Shown: positions 39,865 to 41,840 of the stretch, one piece after another
How positions within the stretch are numbered: the first letter of the stretch is position 1
How the letters are laid out: each line of letters begins with the position of its first letter
Assembly (NCBI GenBank): GCA_030447245.1
Contig: JAUJPG010000006.1
Location: forward strand, 2,636-44,475
Reading direction: 5' to 3'
DNA length: 41,840 nucleotides
Source of the DNA: Chloroflexota bacterium
Lineage (GTDB): Bacteria; Chloroflexota; UBA6077; JACCZL01
Translations under genes and position numbers: made by a program
Notes under the pieces: model-generated
What the model saw: only the letters and a program-made list of their open reading frames with translations
Told to the model about the DNA's origin: nothing
The model's database searches: none

Positions 39865-41835
39865 ATGGCCGCTCCAACGATTCGTCCCCGCGAGGCGCGG
39901 GCCACCGCGGCGATCGGGGCGCGGCCGTGGTTCAAGTCTTCCCAGCGCATCCTCGGCCGCGATTGGCCAACGGCCTGGACCTTCGTCCTGCCGATGATCG
40001 TGCTGCTCTTCGGGCTGATCGGGTACCCATTCGGCCGTGCCGTCTGGCTCAGCTTCCATAACGCCGTTGGAGTCCGGCTGGGCAACTTCGTCGGATTCGA
40101 CAACTACGTGAACCTGTGGGCCGACGATTTCTTCGTGCGAGCCGTGGGCGTGACGCTGACCTTCACAATCGCGTCGGTCTTCATCAAATTCTGGATTGGT
40201 CTCGGGGCGGCGTTGTTGCTCCACAACATCCCGCGCTGGGGCTCGGTGCTGGGTGGGCTCATCTTGCTGCCCTACATCATCCCCGAGGTTGTTCGGGCCC
40301 TCGCCTGGCGGGTGCTCCTCGACCCGCTGTTTGGCGCGCTGAACTACATCCTGGTCAACGTCCTGGGCCTGCTCGACCGCGGATTGCCGTGGCTCGGCGA
40401 CCCGAGCACAGCGTTGCCCTCGGTGATCCTGGTCAACGTCTGGGCCGGAACACCGTTCTTCATCATTCTGCTCGTCGCGGGACTGAAGGCCGTCGATGGC
40501 GAGCAGTACGACGCGGCGGCCGTCGACGGCGCGAACGCCTGGCGCCGTTTCCTGCACGTTACCCTGCCCGGTCTACGATACGTGATCATTGTGGCGACGC
40601 TGCTGTCGACCATCTTCACCTTCAACGGCTTCACGCTCACCTACCTGCTGACCGGTGGCGGGCCCGGTGGTGCGACGCGGATCTACACGATCCTGGCCTA
40701 CGAGTACGCCGTTCAGGGCCTCCGCTACGGGGCGGGCATCGCCGTCGCGATGACGACCGCGCCGCTGCTGTTCCTGTTGATCCTGTTCCTCGGGCGCTAC
40801 ATGATGCGCCGCGAGGACGTTGCGCACGCCTCAGATGGTGACGGCCTAGTGTGGCGAGGGGTGATGGCGCTTCTCTGGCCGGTGCGCCTCGTCGTCCGGG
40901 GCATCCTGGCGCTCTTCTGGGCTCTAAACGGGGCCGCTGAGTCGCTGGCAGGAGCGGCGGCGCGGGCGCTCGGTCCGGCGGATCGGGCGCCCCTGCTCCC
41001 GAGGGCGGCGACCCGCGGCATCGGCCGAACGATGATGTACTCGCTGCTCGCGACCATTCTGCTGTTCGAGCTTTTCCCGTTCTATTTCATCTTCGTCACC
41101 GCGTTCAAGAGCAACCTCCAGATCCAGCAGATCACGAGCATGTTCTGGCCGAGTCCCTGGACGCTGGACCATTTTCGTTATCTGTTCAACCAGATCCCGT
41201 TCACAAGCTGGTACGCCAACACGGTCATGGTGACGGCAGTCAGTACGGGCGTGTCGGTGGTGGTGGCTAGCCTTGGGGCGTATGGGCTCGTTCGGCTGCG
41301 CTGGCGCGGCGCGAACGTCCTCGGCACGTCGGTGCTCATCGCGTATCTGATGCCGACAGCGCTGATGTTCATTCCGCTGTACGCGATCCTGATCGGGCTG
41401 CGGCTGGTGAACACCCAGGCGGCGCTGATGGTGACCTATCCGAGCATCGTCCTGCCGTTCGCCACCTGGCTGTTGATGGGCTACTACCGATCGATTCCAG
41501 AAGAGCTGGAAGACGCGGCGATGATCGACGGATGCAACCGGTTCCAGGCGTTCTACCGCGTCGTCCTGCCGCTGACCCGCCCGGCATTACTCGCGGTGAC
41601 GCTTTTTTCGGTTACCCAGGCCTGGAACGAGTTCCTGTACGCCTACACGTTCCTGCGGAGCAGCGAGGTGTTCACCCTCCCGGTCGGACTCGCCCAGTTG
41701 ATCATCGGCGACGTCCAGCCCTGGGGTGTGCTGATGGCCGCGTCCCTTCTTACGGCCCTGCCAGTTGTGGTGATCTACATGCTCGGCCAGCGCTTCATGG
41801 TCGCCGGCCTGACGGCCGGTAGCGTCAAGGGCTAG
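39865..41835 (+). CDS. Fused two-domain sugar ABC permease (MalF-like plus MalG-like in one polypeptide)
   Basis: 656 aa containing two complete binding-protein-dependent permease domains. The first (residues ~35-315) starts with TAWTFVLPMIVLLFGLIGYP and has its EAA loop at ~213 (EQYDAAAVDGANAWRRFLHV, then TLP). The second (~390-650) has its EAA loop at ~546 (LEDAAMIDGCNRFQAFYRVV, then LP) and ends AGLTAGSVKG, the usual MalG-type end. They are joined by ~70 residues with an extra hydrophobic, possibly amphipathic segment (MALLWPVRLVVRGILALFWA). Separate MalF and MalG genes are the norm. Start is ATG 39865 with GGAGG upstream. No ATPase follows inside the window. Confidence 0.92.
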   Translation: MAAPTIRPREARATAAIGARPWFKSSQRILGRDWPTAWTFVLPMIVLLFGLIGYPFGRAVWLSFHNAVGVRLGNFVGFDNYVNLWADDFFVRAVGVTLTFTIASVFIKFWIGLGAALLLHNIPRWGSVLGGLILLPYIIPEVVRALAWRVLLDPLFGALNYILVNVLGLLDRGLPWLGDPSTALPSVILVNVWAGTPFFIILLVAGLKAVDGEQYDAAAVDGANAWRRFLHVTLPGLRYVIIVATLLSTIFTFNGFTLTYLLTGGGPGGATRIYTILAYEYAVQGLRYGAGIAVAMTTAPLLFLLILFLGRYMMRREDVAHASDGDGLVWRGVMALLWPVRLVVRGILALFWALNGAAESLAGAAARALGPADRAPLLPRAATRGIGRTMMYSLLATILLFELFPFYFIFVTAFKSNLQIQQITSMFWPSPWTLDHFRYLFNQIPFTSWYANTVMVTAVSTGVSVVVASLGAYGLVRLRWRGANVLGTSVLIAYLMPTALMFIPLYAILIGLRLVNTQAALMVTYPSIVLPFATWLLMGYYRSIPEELEDAAMIDGCNRFQAFYRVVLPLTRPALLAVTLFSVTQAWNEFLYAYTFLRSSEVFTLPVGLAQLIIGDVQPWGVLMAASLLTALPVVVIYMLGQRFMVAGLTAGSVKG

Positions 41836-41840
41836 CGGGC

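Noticed and set aside
1..41840. Prophage, insertion sequence, CRISPR or defence island
   Set aside because: No transposase, integrase, phage structural, Cas or restriction-like protein is recognisable, and no terminal inverted repeats or regularly spaced repeats were seen.

Overview
The window is GC-rich (very high G/C at third codon positions), densely packed and free of rRNA, tRNA, CRISPR and intact insertion sequences. Gene content fits a Chloroflexota bacterium. The indicators are Pro/Thr-rich spacers in exported proteins, Tat-type lipoprotein solute-binding proteins, an actinobacterial/chloroflexotal style zwf-opcA pair, a branched-chain amino-acid ABC system, ClpS, and many TTG/GTG starts with 4-nt overlaps. 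The phylum is an inference from gene types, not from a marker gene.

Layout. 1-203: start of a Tat lipoprotein solute-binding protein (minus) with a clear sigma-A type promoter. 613-2783: lipoprotein and secreted GH5-like hydrolase. 2827-4722: MsbA-like ABC exporter (minus). 4927-7404: small membrane protein, OmpR-type response regulator and histidine kinase, with the regulator frameshifted. 7555-9315: secreted C39-like cysteine peptidase. 9483-15373 (minus): zwf, a small ORF, opcA, rpiA, a ROK sugar kinase (frameshifted) and an unknown protein, i.e. sugar phosphorylation plus the oxidative pentose-phosphate branch as one overlapping operon. 15514-21897 (minus): SDR, HpcH/HpaI aldolase, MFS transporter, REC-HD-GYP regulator, RecD2 helicase. 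22013-24357: two-subunit TPP decarboxylase, SirB1-like protein and a Cys-depleted IscU-like scaffold. 24407-24748 (minus): rhodanese. 24890-28630: livHMGF behind a deleted remnant of its binding-protein gene. 28675-31762: rlmN, clpS, a small membrane protein and an acyl-CoA dehydrogenase with a palindromic operator over its promoter. 31953-33752: polytopic GT-C-like protein. 33996-37662: two 2-hydroxyacid dehydrogenases, an M20 peptidase and an interrupted reading frame. 37685-41835: sugar-type ABC importer made of a decayed binding-protein copy, an intact binding protein, and one polypeptide that fuses both MalF-like and MalG-like permease halves.

The points most worth a second look are the fused double permease, the two decayed solute-binding-protein genes (one beside its intact paralogue, one at the head of the liv operon), the palindrome covering the acyl-CoA dehydrogenase promoter, a set of likely leaderless genes with a -10 box 6-7 nt before the start codon, an unannotated small ORF locked between zwf and opcA, and two single-base frameshifts in homopolymer runs that may be assembly errors. 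I did not find a clearly new defence or mobile system.
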